Shown piece after piece: positions 17,192 to 26,891 of a stretch of DNA of 64,000 nucleotides (the stretch's first letter is position 1; each line of letters opens with the position of its first letter). Position numbers and translations under genes: made by a program. The stretch is from positions 62,001 to 126,000 of the forward strand of contig NZ_WPNZ01000017.1 in assembly GCF_009755605.1 (NCBI RefSeq). Direction: 5' to 3'. Origin of the DNA: Streptomyces typhae. GTDB taxonomy: Bacteria > Actinomycetota > Actinomycetes > Streptomycetales > Streptomycetaceae. The notes beneath the pieces were generated by a model. That model did no database searches. It was not told the origin of the DNA and saw only the letters and a list, made by a program, of their open reading frames with translations.

Positions 17192-17653
17192 TCATTCCTC
17201 GTCGGCGGCCTCGGCCTCGGCCAGCGTGATCGCTGCGGTGATCTTCTTGCCCACCGGTTCGCGGCGCACCACGAAGCTTTGGGACACAGCCATCACGATC
17301 TCCAGGCCGTGCCGCCCGATCCGGTGCGGGTCCGGGGGCACGGTCACGGGCAGGGCGGTGCTGCTGTCCCACACGCTCACCTCGATGGCGCCGTCCTGGA
17401 CCTCCAAGGTCAGCAGGCAGGGCCCGGGGGCGTACTTGCGGACGTTGGTCACCAGTTCGCTGACCACCAGCTGTACGGTGTCCATCACCTGGCCGGACAC
17501 GGGCATCCCGTGCACGGACCGCAGGTCCGCCACGAACTCCCGGCCCAGGTCCCGGGCCGCCCCGATGCCCTCGTTGCCCTCGAACGCCGCGGACACCGAG
17601 ATGAACTCGCCGGCCACCGGCTTCCCCTCGTCAACCGCCACTGCCGGCCGCAT
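17192..17653 (-). CDS. HATPase_c ATP-binding protein (RsbW-like anti-sigma kinase type)
   Basis: 153 residues from ATG 17653 (AGGGCGGA four to eight bases upstream); GTG 17689 is an alternative. The N-box VVSELVTNVRKYAPG with Glu and Asn for Mg-ATP, VSVWDSS, and the lid region IGRHGLEIV mark the GHKL fold of RsbW/SpoIIAB-type serine kinases. Streptomycetes carry dozens of these, acting on STAS antagonists or sigma factors; no partner lies next door. It is convergent with the DUF2267 gene. Confidence 0.9.
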   Translation of the reverse strand: MRPAVAVDEGKPVAGEFISVSAAFEGNEGIGAARDLGREFVADLRSVHGMPVSGQVMDTVQLVVSELVTNVRKYAPGPCLLTLEVQDGAIEVSVWDSSTALPVTVPPDPHRIGRHGLEIVMAVSQSFVVRREPVGKKITAAITLAEAEAADEE

Positions 17654-17770
17654 ACCGTCCGCCCTATGTTTCCAGCAGCCCTGTCCCACGGGCTTCTCAG
17701 CCCGGGGATGAAGCCTACCCGTGCCCCGCCCCCGGGACCGCCCGGACGGCGGAACTGCCGACAGCCGGGT

Positions 17771-18217
17771 TCAGCCGGCCGCGGCGTGGGAGCACGGCGG
17801 CACGGTGCCGGCGCGCGGCAGGCGCATGCGGTGGGCCAGGCTGCGGGACATGCGCTGGGTCAGGCAGCTGTGCCAGGTGATGCCGGGGTAGCAGGCGCGC
17901 AGATGGGAGACGGCGCGGGTGCCGAGGCCGCTGTCCTTCAGCGGTGCGGTGACGTCGACCTCGGTGATGACACCGCTCGCGCACTGCTCGCACACGTCGT
18001 AGGTGAGCCGGCCCACCACACGGCGGGAGTACACCAGCAGCAGACTCCGTCCCCGGGCGGCGGGCGCGAGGGAGTGGACGATCCGTACATCGCGGTAGGC
18101 GAGGACCCGGCGGTGCAGCCGTCCCCTACGGCGGTTCGACCGGGCGTGCCGGGGCTTCGTACGCCGCTGGACCACACGTGCGAATGAGTCCGGTACCCAT
18201 GCGGGTGTCTCAACCAT
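17771..18217 (-). CDS. Hypothetical protein, possibly GNAT-like
   Basis: 148 residues, basic N-terminus (RRTKPRHARSNRRRGRLHRR). The central part, VYSRRVVGRLTYDVCEQCASGVITEVDVT then DSGLGTRAVSHLRACYPG, has the strand-strand-helix pattern and a G-L-G-T-R loop reminiscent of acetyl-CoA binding in GNAT enzymes, but the fit is weak and the domain is short. No neighbour suggests a role. Confidence 0.6.
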   Translation of the reverse strand: MVETPAWVPDSFARVVQRRTKPRHARSNRRRGRLHRRVLAYRDVRIVHSLAPAARGRSLLLVYSRRVVGRLTYDVCEQCASGVITEVDVTAPLKDSGLGTRAVSHLRACYPGITWHSCLTQRMSRSLAHRMRLPRAGTVPPCSHAAAG

Positions 18218-18304
18218 GGGTGGCGGTTACCCCCGCCGCCCGGAGGCAACCGCACCGCATCGGCCGCACGGACGGCCCCGTGCCCCCGCGGGCCGCCGCT
18301 CCCT

Positions 18305-19528
18305 TCAGGTGCGCCGGTAGAGCAGTCGTTCCAGCAGGAGCAGGCGGGTCGCCACGAAGAGCACCAGCAGGACGGCGGTGGCGGGGACCGGGTGCCAGCC
18401 GGTGCCCGCGATCAGCAGCGCGGTCAGCGGCAGCCGTGCCGCCAGGTCCGCGTTGCTCAAAGCGGCGAAGACCGCCAATCTCCCGGAGCGGCGGCGCCGT
18501 GACGGCTCCGGCGGGGGCAGCAGGGTCTCGGCGAGCAGGAAGTTCCACAGGACCGCGGCCTGGGTCGCCAGGGTTTCGGCGGCCAGGTGGTGCAGCGGCG
18601 TCACCGCGGTGAGCAGGGCGAGCAGAGCCAGGTTGGGCAGGAACCCGGACAGGCCGATCAGCCCCAGGGCGGTCACCCTGGCCGGGAGCCCGGCGGCGCG
18701 CAGCGCCCGCGGGCGCCCTGCGAAACGCAGGAACGGCAGGAACGGCAGGCGCGGCAGGCGCGGCGGGCGCGGGATGCTGGTGGTGCGCAGCACGAGCAGG
18801 TGGCGCAGGAACCGTGTCCCTTCGCGCAGGCTGGACTTGGAGCGGCCCGCGTGGCGTTCGGCGAAGGTGTAGGGCAGTTCGGCGACGGTGCGCGGCGGCC
18901 TGCGCACGGCCAGTTCCAGCAGGATCTTGTAGCCGAGGGGGCGCAGGACCGCCCCGGAGCCGGGGCGGCGGGTCAGCATGTCGCGGCGCACCGCGAAGAA
19001 GCCGCTCATGGGATCGGAGATGCCGCGCAGGGCGCGCGGGAAGAGGGCCTTGGTCAGCGCGGTGGAGGAGCGCGAGACGGCGGCGCGGTAGCCGCCGGCC
19101 AGGCCGGCCCGGCTGCCTCCGCGGGCGTAGCGGCTGGCGACGACGAGGTCGGCGCCGCTTTCCTGGCCGTGCAGGGCCAGACGGTGGGCGAGTTCGGGCG
19201 GGTGCTGAAGGTCGGCGTCCATGACGACGATCCACGGCGCCGCGGTGCGGCGGATGCCCTCGTGGACGGCTCCGCCCAGACCGCCCTCCGGCCGCGGCCG
19301 GTGGTGCACGGTGACCCGCAGGCGGCAGCGCGCGGTCATCTCCTCGATCACCTCGGGGGTGTTGTCGCAGGAGTCGTCGACGAACAGCACCTCGGCGGCG
19401 AGGCCCGGCGGGACGGCGGCGTCGAGACGGTCCAGGAGCGGGGCGATGTTGTGGGCCTCGTTGCGGGTGGGGACGATCACCGTGAGGGCCGCGGGCCGGG
19501 CCCGGGGCGGCGCGGCGGAGACGGTCAC
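18305..19528 (-). CDS. Polyprenol-type GT2 glycosyltransferase with GtrA-like tail
   Basis: 407 residues from GTG 19528, preceded by GGAGGAG. Residues 1-230 are a GT-A domain like dolichyl-phosphate mannose synthase: VIVPTRNEAHNI, VLFVDDSCDNT, VVMDADLQHPPE, ASRYARGG and SDPMSGFFAVRR. The C-terminal 130 residues contain about four helices like GtrA flippases. It should charge undecaprenyl phosphate with a sugar and help move it across the membrane. It overlaps the upstream GT2 gene by GTGA and probably works with the GT39 protein two genes up. Confidence 0.9.
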   Translation of the reverse strand: MTVSAAPPRARPAALTVIVPTRNEAHNIAPLLDRLDAAVPPGLAAEVLFVDDSCDNTPEVIEEMTARCRLRVTVHHRPRPEGGLGGAVHEGIRRTAAPWIVVMDADLQHPPELAHRLALHGQESGADLVVASRYARGGSRAGLAGGYRAAVSRSSTALTKALFPRALRGISDPMSGFFAVRRDMLTRRPGSGAVLRPLGYKILLELAVRRPPRTVAELPYTFAERHAGRSKSSLREGTRFLRHLLVLRTTSIPRPPRLPRLPFLPFLRFAGRPRALRAAGLPARVTALGLIGLSGFLPNLALLALLTAVTPLHHLAAETLATQAAVLWNFLLAETLLPPPEPSRRRRSGRLAVFAALSNADLAARLPLTALLIAGTGWHPVPATAVLLVLFVATRLLLLERLLYRRT

Positions 19529-20805
19529 GACTGCTCCTCCGTGCCGCGTGAGCGCTCCTGCGGGCGGGGCGCGGGCAGGTGGGCGCCGGTGTGGGCGGTC
19601 AGTTCCCAGTCGGTGTGCCGGCGGTACTCGCGCCAGCCCGCCCGGACGGCGGCGCCCGAAAGGACCAGGGAGTACAGCGGCAGGCTCCACCACAGCCGCA
19701 GATGGTGCGCGGGCCCCACCGCGAGGCCGTACGCGCGCCCGAAGTCGTGCAGGGCCGCCGACTCGAACAGGGCGGTGGCCACGAGCAGGAACAGCGGTGC
19801 CCAGGCCGCCAGCGCCGCGCCCAGGTGGACGCCGTCCAGCAGGGCGATGGCGAACACCACCGGCATGCACAGGCCGGTGGCGGCCTGGAGGAAGGGGGTG
19901 GCCAGCAGGTAGCGGGCCAGCAGGCGGCGGCGGGCGGTGGGCAGGCGGCGCCACTCGCCCTTGCGCAGGACCTGCAGGAAGCCCTGGTTCCACCGGGTGC
20001 GCTGGCGCAGCAGGGCCCGCAGGGTTCCCGGTGTCTCCTCCCGGGTGACCAGCACCGGGTGGTAGCCGACGACGACCTTCGCGTCCCGGCTCGCCAGGCG
20101 CACGCCCAGTTCGCAGTCCTCGGCCAGGCAGTCGCCGTCCCAGCCGCCCGCCTCGCGCAGCAGCGCCGCGCGGACGAAGACGGTGTTGCCGCCCAGGGGC
20201 ACGAAGCCCTGGCGGGCGTGGACGTGCAGGCGGCTGCGGAACCAGAAGAAGTACTCCAGGCAGTTGCGCAGCGCGTACCAGCTGTCGGCGTGGTTCATCA
20301 GCTGCACCCCGCCCTGGACGACGTCGGCGCCCTGGAGGCGGAAGGCGGAGTCGACGTGCCGCAGCAGCTGCGGGTGGACGAGGTCCTCGGCGTCGAACAC
20401 GCCGATGATCTCGCCCCGGCACACGGGCAGGGCGGTGTTCAGCGCCCGCGGCTTGTTCTTGCGGGCGCTGTCGTCGGTGACCTGCCGTACCCGGTCGGGG
20501 CGTTCGGCCGCCAGGCGGCGGGCCAGGGCCGTGGTGCCGGGATCGTCGTCACCGGTGATCACGACGATCTCGAAGTCGGGGTGGTCGGCGGCGAGCAGGC
20601 TCTGCACCGTGTGCCGCAGGACCTGTTCCTCGTGCCGTGCGGGCAGCAGCAGGGAGAAGGCCAGTGCCGGCTCGCCGTCCGGGGCGGGGAAGGAGGCGGC
20701 CTCGGGGCGGTGCGGGGTGGCCCAGGCGTGGAGCATCCAGCGCAGGGTGAGGGTGGCGTTGACGGTGTGCAGCACGGTGACGGCCAGCAGGCAGGTGATC
20801 ACCAC
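19525..20805 (-). CDS. Membrane GT2 glycosyltransferase
   Basis: 426 residues. One N-terminal helix, then a GT2 catalytic domain with FSLLLPARHEE, FEIVVITGDDD, GVFDAEDLVHP, WDGDCLAEDCELGVRL and the R-Q-R-T-R-W (Q-x-x-R-W type) acceptor motif, followed by three to four helices. This is the layout of processive or polyprenyl-independent synthases that export a polysaccharide or glycolipid. The GTG start at 20805 has no obvious ribosome site. Confidence 0.88.
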   Translation of the reverse strand: MVITCLLAVTVLHTVNATLTLRWMLHAWATPHRPEAASFPAPDGEPALAFSLLLPARHEEQVLRHTVQSLLAADHPDFEIVVITGDDDPGTTALARRLAAERPDRVRQVTDDSARKNKPRALNTALPVCRGEIIGVFDAEDLVHPQLLRHVDSAFRLQGADVVQGGVQLMNHADSWYALRNCLEYFFWFRSRLHVHARQGFVPLGGNTVFVRAALLREAGGWDGDCLAEDCELGVRLASRDAKVVVGYHPVLVTREETPGTLRALLRQRTRWNQGFLQVLRKGEWRRLPTARRRLLARYLLATPFLQAATGLCMPVVFAIALLDGVHLGAALAAWAPLFLLVATALFESAALHDFGRAYGLAVGPAHHLRLWWSLPLYSLVLSGAAVRAGWREYRRHTDWELTAHTGAHLPAPRPQERSRGTEEQS

Positions 20806-21018
20806 GGGGGCAGCCTCGTCGGCGCGGGCCGCGCCGCCCGGTCCGGTACCGGCCGGGGGGCTGTTTCCGTCTCTGCGGGTACGAGGGTTCGCATGTGTCC
20901 TGCCCTGTCCTTTCGGTGCGGCGGTGCGGCGGTGCGGCGGTTGAGCCGTCGTGTGAGTCGTCGTGGCGGCATCAGCGGCTTCGGGGGCATCGGGGGCATC
21001 GAGGCTGCGGCAGCCCTG

Positions 21019-22692
21019 TCACAGGCCGCTGTCCGCGGGCGGCGGCGCGTGCTTTCCGCCGGGGCCGTCGTAGGGCCAGATGTCGGTGGAGTGCTCCAGG
21101 CAGCGGGCCACGTCGGGCAGCAGCGGCGGGTCGGGGATGGTGCGGTCGCGCCGTACCGCGTCGGTGATCCGCAGCAGTTTGATCTCGTTGAAGTACGCGA
21201 CGGGCTCGGCGTGCTTCAAGAGCCTGCGCAGTCCCCGCATCTCCTTCTCCGTCGCGGAGGCGCGGACCTGGATGGTGGACAGGACGTAGTCGACGTCGCG
21301 CCAGCCGCGGGGCAGGGAGGAGGCGACGGAGGCGTCCTTGTCGAGCTTGTACGACCAGATCGCCCCGGCCCCGGGCGTGAAGCCGCTGCCGACCGCCTCC
21401 AGCCACAGGATCTCGTCGGTGAGCAGCCGCAGCCGGTGCCGGTCCTTCAGCTGTGCCGTCTTCAGCCAGCGGGCCGCCTGTTCGTAGCTGCGGGTGTAGT
21501 CGGCGCCCTGCACCTCCCGTTGCAGGGTGTACCAGCGCGGGGCGCACAGGGCGCTCAGGGCGGCCAGCAGCAGGACGGCCGCCACCGGCCGCACGGCGCG
21601 CGGCAGGAGGGTGTGCCCGCGGCGGCCGGGACGCAGCACACGGGCGCACAGGGCGGCCAGCGCCAGGGCGTGGAAGGGCAGCAGCTGGGTGACGTACATC
21701 CAGGGCAGGTAGCCGCCGGGGCGCAGGGCGAAGGCCGTCAGAACCGCGACGGCGAGCCCCAGGGGGCGCAGTCTGCGGTCGGCCAGGGCCGCGAGGGCGC
21801 CGAGAGTGCCGCCGGCCAGCAGCGGGCCGTCGCGGTGCACCCACCGGTCGGCCAGGGCGTGCGCGGCGGTGCCGGGCGCGAAGGCCGACCCGGAGGTGGG
21901 GCGGTCGTGCAGCTGCCACAGCAGGGTGTCGACCAGGGAGACATGGCAGGTGCCGGGCAGCAGTTCGCTGTTGAGGACGGCGTACAGGGGCCACAGCAGG
22001 ACCAGCAGGAACCCGGAGACGAAGGCGGCCAGGGCGAAGGGCCTGCTGCCGCGCCGGCTGTGCGTCCACAGCGCCCACAGCACGGCGGGCAGCACCGGCA
22101 GGCTGGTCTCCTTGGAGAGCACCGCCAGGGCGAAGCAGCAGCCCGCCAGCGCGTACAGGGCCAGGTGCCGGCGCGGGGACAGGACCAGAACCAGGGCCAG
22201 CAGGGTCCACGCGGTGGCGAACGGGTCCAGGAAGACCTGCCGCTCCAGCTCGATGGCCAGCGGCGAGAGGGCGTGCAGCACCATGGCGGCCACCGCGGTG
22301 GCCCGGGACAGGCCAAGGCGCCGCGCCAGCGGGTACAGCAGGGCGTTGGTGGCGGCCGCGACCGGCAGCATCAGCCACCGCGCCTGCTGCAGATACAGCT
22401 CCCCGGGAACGGCGTCGGAGGGCAACAGCTGTTGCAGGGCGGCCAGTTGCATCCAGCCGAAGGGGGCGTGGTCGTACCAGTAGGTGTAGTGCGACAGGCC
22501 CCGGCCGGTGCGCACCGCCCACGCCTGGGCGATGTAGGTGCCCTCGTCCCCGTTGGGGTAGGGGAAGCCGTCGAGGTTCCAGGCCCGCAGCACGACCGCC
22601 GTGCCCGTGGCCAGGAACGGCAGCAGCGCGTACCGGACGCGCCAGTGCGCGACACGCGCTCGCAGCGACGGCCGGACCGGAGCAGAAGACAC
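21019..22692 (-). CDS. GT39/ArnT-like membrane glycosyltransferase
   Basis: 557 residues with about ten predicted helices. The first outer loop has the acidic motif NGDEGTYIAQAW, typical for the catalytic Asp-Glu of protein-mannosyltransferase/ArnT-type enzymes that take sugars from polyprenyl phosphate. HYTYWYDHAPFGWMQL is the conserved loop after it. The last 180 residues are an outer domain (YTRSYEQAARWLK to YDGPGGKHAPP). It opens the three-gene glycosylation operon; the GT2 enzymes would supply lipid-linked donor. Confidence 0.88.
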   Translation of the reverse strand: MSSAPVRPSLRARVAHWRVRYALLPFLATGTAVVLRAWNLDGFPYPNGDEGTYIAQAWAVRTGRGLSHYTYWYDHAPFGWMQLAALQQLLPSDAVPGELYLQQARWLMLPVAAATNALLYPLARRLGLSRATAVAAMVLHALSPLAIELERQVFLDPFATAWTLLALVLVLSPRRHLALYALAGCCFALAVLSKETSLPVLPAVLWALWTHSRRGSRPFALAAFVSGFLLVLLWPLYAVLNSELLPGTCHVSLVDTLLWQLHDRPTSGSAFAPGTAAHALADRWVHRDGPLLAGGTLGALAALADRRLRPLGLAVAVLTAFALRPGGYLPWMYVTQLLPFHALALAALCARVLRPGRRGHTLLPRAVRPVAAVLLLAALSALCAPRWYTLQREVQGADYTRSYEQAARWLKTAQLKDRHRLRLLTDEILWLEAVGSGFTPGAGAIWSYKLDKDASVASSLPRGWRDVDYVLSTIQVRASATEKEMRGLRRLLKHAEPVAYFNEIKLLRITDAVRRDRTIPDPPLLPDVARCLEHSTDIWPYDGPGGKHAPPPADSGL

Positions 22693-22764
22693 GGAAAAGC
22701 CCCTCTACGTGGTGGTGCGGGGATACGTGCTTGTGCGGAGATGCGTGGCGGTACGGGGGCACGC

Positions 22765-22792
22765 GGGCCGGGAGCCGCGCGGCTCCCGGCCC
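22765..22792. terminator. Perfect 28-base palindrome, terminator of the lamin-tail gene
   Basis: GGGCCGGGAGCCGC is followed directly by its complement. The palindrome starts 10 bases beyond the stop codon of the minus-strand gene ending at 22803. Confidence 0.75.
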
Positions 22793-22802
22793 ACGCGGCG
22801 GC

Positions 22803-24023
22803 TCACGTCACGGTGACGGTCACGTCCGCCGCACCGAGGCCCTGGAAGTCCCAGTGCACCGTGTACGGGCCCTTGGTGGCGCCGGCGTCCACGGCGACCT
22901 GTGTCCACAGGGGGGCGCCCGCGCCGCCGCCGGGGAGGTCGAGGTCGACCTCGGCGGTCAGGACGCGGTGGTTCTCCGACACCGTGCCGGGGAACTTGAC
23001 CTCCTTGTTCAGCTTGTTGTCGTACACGGACACGGCGCTCTGGTCCTCGAACCGCAGCGGGCCGTCCTGCGGCAGGCGCACGGTGACCCTGTATGTGCCC
23101 AGCGGCTCGTCACCGAGGTTCTGCAGGTGCACATGGGGGTGTGCCTGGCCGGGGGACTTGGCCTGGGTCGGCTCGGGCGTGAACCGGTGTCCGTAGGGGA
23201 AGCGGGAGACCTCCTTGCCGTCCTGATTCTTGAGCGTGGCGAGGTCACCGCTGTCGTGCCAGACCGGCCGGCCGCTGCCGAAGGAGAAGCCGCCGGAGTC
23301 CGGGTGCCGCTCGTCGGTGTAGACCCGGTACCGCTCGCCCGGCTTGAGCACCGTGCCCTCGGGAAAGGTGAAGTCCTTGCGCGTGCTCTCGGCGTGCAGC
23401 ACCCAGCCCGACAGGTCGGCGGCTTCGGTGCCCCGGTTGAGGATCTCCACGTACTCGTCGGACTGGCTGCCGGACACCTTGCCCTTGGCCTCCACGTGCG
23501 TGATCGCCACGTCCGGCTTGCCGGGCTTGGTGAACAGGGCGACGACGGCGGCGCTGTTGGAGCTGGATTCCTTGCTGTCGAACTGCCTGACGACGCGCCC
23601 GCCCTGCTTGAAGCCGCTGAGGACGACCTTGTACTTCTCACCGTTGACGGTCACCGTCTGCGGCGAGATGAACTCCGGCAGGGACACGATGTCGTTGGGG
23701 TGCGGACCGCTGTTGTCCGTCTCGTTGTGGTGGAACGTGAAGCTGAGGTCGCTCTTGACACCGCCCTCGAAGACGACCTGCACCTTGAGGCCGACGTCGA
23801 ACTCCCGGGTGTCGCCCGAGTCGATGGGGAAGTTGTCGTGGGTGAAGGTGCCCAGGACGAACTCGGTGCCGTCCAGCTTCGCCTCGGTGCTGCCCCCCTC
23901 GAACCTGTAGCCGCTCTTCTTCTCGCCCTTTCCCCACTGGACGTGGCTGGTGTCCAGGCCGGTGACACCGGCGGGAGCGGGGTGGACCGCCGTCCAGGTT
24001 CCCGACGTCTGAATCGTGCTCAT
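22803..24023 (-). CDS. Choice-of-anchor-K / lamin-tail domain protein
   Basis: 406 residues from ATG 24023, with GGAGG eight bases upstream. Residues about 1-165 match the choice-of-anchor-K type (WTAVHP, SHVQWG, FVLGTFTHDNFPID). Residues about 175-290 are a lamin-tail beta-sandwich (VAITHVEAKGKV, DEYVEILNRGTEAADLSGWVL, FPEGTVLKPGERYRVYTDE). A final beta domain of about 100 residues follows. These domains are normally extracellular, yet there is no signal peptide, membrane helix or sorting signal. Function unknown; likely a structural or adhesive protein. Confidence 0.85.
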   Translation of the reverse strand: MSTIQTSGTWTAVHPAPAGVTGLDTSHVQWGKGEKKSGYRFEGGSTEAKLDGTEFVLGTFTHDNFPIDSGDTREFDVGLKVQVVFEGGVKSDLSFTFHHNETDNSGPHPNDIVSLPEFISPQTVTVNGEKYKVVLSGFKQGGRVVRQFDSKESSSNSAAVVALFTKPGKPDVAITHVEAKGKVSGSQSDEYVEILNRGTEAADLSGWVLHAESTRKDFTFPEGTVLKPGERYRVYTDERHPDSGGFSFGSGRPVWHDSGDLATLKNQDGKEVSRFPYGHRFTPEPTQAKSPGQAHPHVHLQNLGDEPLGTYRVTVRLPQDGPLRFEDQSAVSVYDNKLNKEVKFPGTVSENHRVLTAEVDLDLPGGGAGAPLWTQVAVDAGATKGPYTVHWDFQGLGAADVTVTVT

Positions 24024-24518
24024 GGTGAACCGCCTCCGTGATGCGCTGCCCGGCGCGAACCGGGTCTGCCCGATGCCGGGCATTTCTGCGTACGACAACC
24101 GCTGGCTTTCCGGAGCCGCCGCTGCGCAAAAGGAATCGGGGCGGTGTTTGTGCGGCGTGGCGGAGGTGCTTGTACACCGTGCTGAAATGGCAGGAGGCCA
24201 GGCGTTGCAGTGCACATGAGGGGGCGTTCGGCCGGCACGCGGGGAAACAGGGAAACGCGCAGGAAAACGTAGGGAAATATGACCGGAAGGCCGCGCGGGC
24301 CCGAAAGTCAGTAATCCTGCCCCGAGGGGCGGGAGCCACTCGCCCGCCGACGGCCCGGCATACTCACGTGGCCTATTTTTGAACACCCTGCACAAATACG
24401 GGCGCACAGCACCGGGAACTTTGTGCACTTGGTCGGTTGCTTCGCACCGCCAAGCGATTTCATGCTGGCGAAGATCGGCAATTGCCCGCGCGAGCAGATC
24501 CCCCCACTAGGAGTGACC
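24024..24518. other. Divergent intergenic region, 495 bases
   Basis: It separates the lamin-tail gene and the first PucR-type gene. GC is lower than average, with an A-rich stretch (about 24240-24300) and TATTTTTG near 24372, fitting regulated promoters in both directions. I see no strong palindrome and no RNA gene. Confidence 0.5.
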
Positions 24519-25643
24519 GTGCACCGTCCTGCCGACGCAAACCCCCTCTCTCACAACCGGCCCGCCGCGCCCGTCCCGGTGCTGTCCCAGACCGCCAGGG
24601 ACCTGCGCCGGCACCACGCCGAAAGACTCGTCCAGCAGGCCCGGGAGGAGATGGCCCGCCACACCACCGGCGAGGTGACCGTGACGACCGTCGCGGACGA
24701 TGTGGCGCTGTGGCTGGCCGTGTTCGCCCGGGAGGTGCCCGCGCCCCTGCTGAGCGCGGCGTTCCGGGCACGGGCGGCCGTGCACGCCGTGGCCGGGCTT
24801 TCCATGGAGGACAGCCTCACCCTGCACCACGTGTGCGTCGATGTGCTCAACCGCGCCGTGGCGGGCTGCTGGTCGCAGACCCGGGACCGGACCGCGCCCG
24901 ACACGGGCCTGACCGCCACCACCCTGGACGCGCTGCGCGCGGCCAGCACGGCGGTCGTGCACGAACTGGGCCGGCAGGAGACCGGACCCCGGCCGCAGCG
25001 CACACCACCCGCCCCCGCCCTGCTCTTTCCCGCCGCGGCCGCGCCGGCGCCCCGCTGGTGCCTGGCCGCCATCCGCCCCGGCAGCAGCGTCAAGGAGGCC
25101 CAGCGGCGCTTCCGGGCCGACAACCCGCACGCCTCCATCGTCACGGCGGGCACCCACCTGACCGCCTTCACCCACCACCCGCCGGCCGCCCCCGAAGTCC
25201 TCGCCCCCTACGCCCTGGTGCCCGTCGAGAACGGCAACACCGCGGGCGCCGCCCGCCGCGCCGCGCTCGCCGCGGTGATCGCCCGCCACTACCGGCGCTC
25301 CCTGACCGCCGAACACGTACTGCCCCTCATCGCCGCACTGGACCTGACGGCCAAGGACCGCGACGCCTTCGCCACCGCGTGCCTGGGGCCGCTGCACACC
25401 AGCGACCGCCACCGCTACCTCCTGGACACCCTGGCCGCCTACCTCGCGCACAACCTGTGCGTCACCGCGGCCGCCCGCAGCCTGTTCATCCACCGGCACA
25501 CTCTCACCTACCGGCTGCGCTCCATCCAGCTCCTCACCAGCCTGGACCTGGACCGCCCTCTGGACCGCCTGCAGGCCGAACTCGCCCTACTCCTGTGCCG
25601 TGCCGACGCCGTACGGGCCCTCCCGCGCCGCCACACCGCCTGA
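24519..25643 (+). CDS. PucR-type transcriptional regulator, copy 1
   Basis: 374 residues from GTG 24519, five bases after AGGAG. The C-terminal 70 residues are a PucR-type helix-turn-helix: LLDTLAAYLAHNLCVTAAAR, SLFIHRHTLTYRLRSIQLLT, LDLDRPLDRLQAELALLL. The N-terminal and middle parts (ALWLAVFAREVP; PRWCLAAIRPGSS) align along their length with the convergent gene at 25587-26891, so the two are paralogs. Position next to the lamin-tail gene suggests that gene as a target. The last 57 bases overlap the convergent gene. Confidence 0.9.
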   Translation: MHRPADANPLSHNRPAAPVPVLSQTARDLRRHHAERLVQQAREEMARHTTGEVTVTTVADDVALWLAVFAREVPAPLLSAAFRARAAVHAVAGLSMEDSLTLHHVCVDVLNRAVAGCWSQTRDRTAPDTGLTATTLDALRAASTAVVHELGRQETGPRPQRTPPAPALLFPAAAAPAPRWCLAAIRPGSSVKEAQRRFRADNPHASIVTAGTHLTAFTHHPPAAPEVLAPYALVPVENGNTAGAARRAALAAVIARHYRRSLTAEHVLPLIAALDLTAKDRDAFATACLGPLHTSDRHRYLLDTLAAYLAHNLCVTAAARSLFIHRHTLTYRLRSIQLLTSLDLDRPLDRLQAELALLLCRADAVRALPRRHTA

Positions 25644-26891
25644 CGGGCCGGCGGGCTCGGCCAGCTCCCGGGCGAGCAGGGAGAGTTCGGCGCGCAGCCG
25701 GTGGAAGGGATGGGCGAGGTCCAGGCCGGTGAGGTCCTCGATCTGACGCAGCCGGTAGGTGAAGGTGTGCCGGTGGATGAACAGGCTGCGGGCGGCGGAG
25801 GCGGCACTCAGGTTGTGCACCAGGTACGCGCGCAGGGTCTCCAGCAGATGCCCGTAGCGGCGGGTGTCGCGCAGCGGCTCCAGGCAGTCCGCCGCAGCCG
25901 TGCGGCTCCGCGCCGCAGGACCGCCGTCGGCCGCCGCCCGCTCGTCGGCCGCGGCGTGACCTGCGGCCGCGAGCGCCGCTGCCGCCGCCGTGCGGCCTTC
26001 GGCCGTGCCGGCCGCCGCAGTGGGAGCGCCCCCGGCCCCGGTGCCCGACAGGACCGGGGGCAGGTGCCGGGCGTCGAGATGCTCCAGGCCGTAGAAGCGC
26101 GCCAACCGGGCGGCGGCCGCCGCCCGGTGGACGGCCGGAGCGATGTCCCGCCCGGCCACCGGCGCGAGACCGTACGGCTGCGCCCCCGCCGGTACGACGG
26201 GACGCTCGACGCTCATCACCGTGAGCCGCGCTTCACCGACGAGGATCCGGGCGCCGCGGTTGGCGCAGCGGAAGCGCTCGGCCAGCACCGCGCCGCCGCC
26301 CGGAGGCGAGAGGGCGACCAGACACCAGCGCGGCGGTGCCACGGGGGCCCGCACCGCCTCCGGCCGGTCCTGCGGGCGCGCGCACCCCTCGGTGACACAG
26401 AGGACGGCCGTGTGCAGCGGCAGCGCCAGCGCCGTGCTGACCGCGTTCTGCCGGGCCTGGACGCTCGCGCACGGCACCATCACCGCGAGCCGCTCGCTCA
26501 GGCACCGGCCGAGGAAACCGGCGCAGTCGTGGTGTAAGACGAGGAAGTCCGCCGAGGACAGCGCGTGTTCGGCATACACGCGGTGCCGCGCGCGGAAACC
26601 GGCCCGAAGGCCCCGGAGGTCCTGGAGGCCCTGAAGATCCCGGGGGTCCAGAAGATCCTGGGGGTCCTGGGGGTCCCGGGGCGCCGCCGGGCAGCTCAGT
26701 GCGCCGAGCCACAGGGCGAGATCCTCGCCGAGCAGGTGGGCGTCCAGACGCACCCGCCCCGACCGCGCGCGCTCGGCGAGCAGTTGCCGCGCCAGGGGCA
26801 GGACCCGCTCGCGCAGACCGGCCGCCGCACACGCCACGGGTACCTGCCGGCAGGCCGGTGAAGGGGTGTGGGAGCAGGCGGAGAAAGACAT
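25587..26891 (-). CDS. PucR-type transcriptional regulator, copy 2
   Basis: 434 residues from ATG 26891 with GGGAG six bases upstream. The helix-turn-helix end (LLETLRAYLVHNLSAASAAR, SLFIHRHTFTYRLRQIEDLT) is close to copy 1, as are ALWLGALS and PPRWCLVALSPPGG. It carries two insertions: a D-P-Q/D-L repeat near residue 75-95 and an Ala-rich stretch (about 290-345). It is divergent from the small lectin-like gene at 27441, a likely target. Confidence 0.9.
   Translation of the reverse strand: MSFSACSHTPSPACRQVPVACAAAGLRERVLPLARQLLAERARSGRVRLDAHLLGEDLALWLGALSCPAAPRDPQDPQDLLDPRDLQGLQDLRGLRAGFRARHRVYAEHALSSADFLVLHHDCAGFLGRCLSERLAVMVPCASVQARQNAVSTALALPLHTAVLCVTEGCARPQDRPEAVRAPVAPPRWCLVALSPPGGGAVLAERFRCANRGARILVGEARLTVMSVERPVVPAGAQPYGLAPVAGRDIAPAVHRAAAAARLARFYGLEHLDARHLPPVLSGTGAGGAPTAAAGTAEGRTAAAAALAAAGHAAADERAAADGGPAARSRTAAADCLEPLRDTRRYGHLLETLRAYLVHNLSAASAARSLFIHRHTFTYRLRQIEDLTGLDLAHPFHRLRAELSLLARELAEPAGPSGGVAAREGPYGVGTAQE

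Noticed and set aside
19579..23196. 1205-codon open frame on the plus strand
   Set aside because: It lies antisense to the glycosyltransferase genes and its composition (Gly/Gln/Val/Arg-rich, no domain) is the typical shadow of high-GC third positions.
24423..24518. Upstream start for PucR copy 1
   Set aside because: The extension is AT-richer, has no ribosome site, and GTG 24519 sits five bases after AGGAG.
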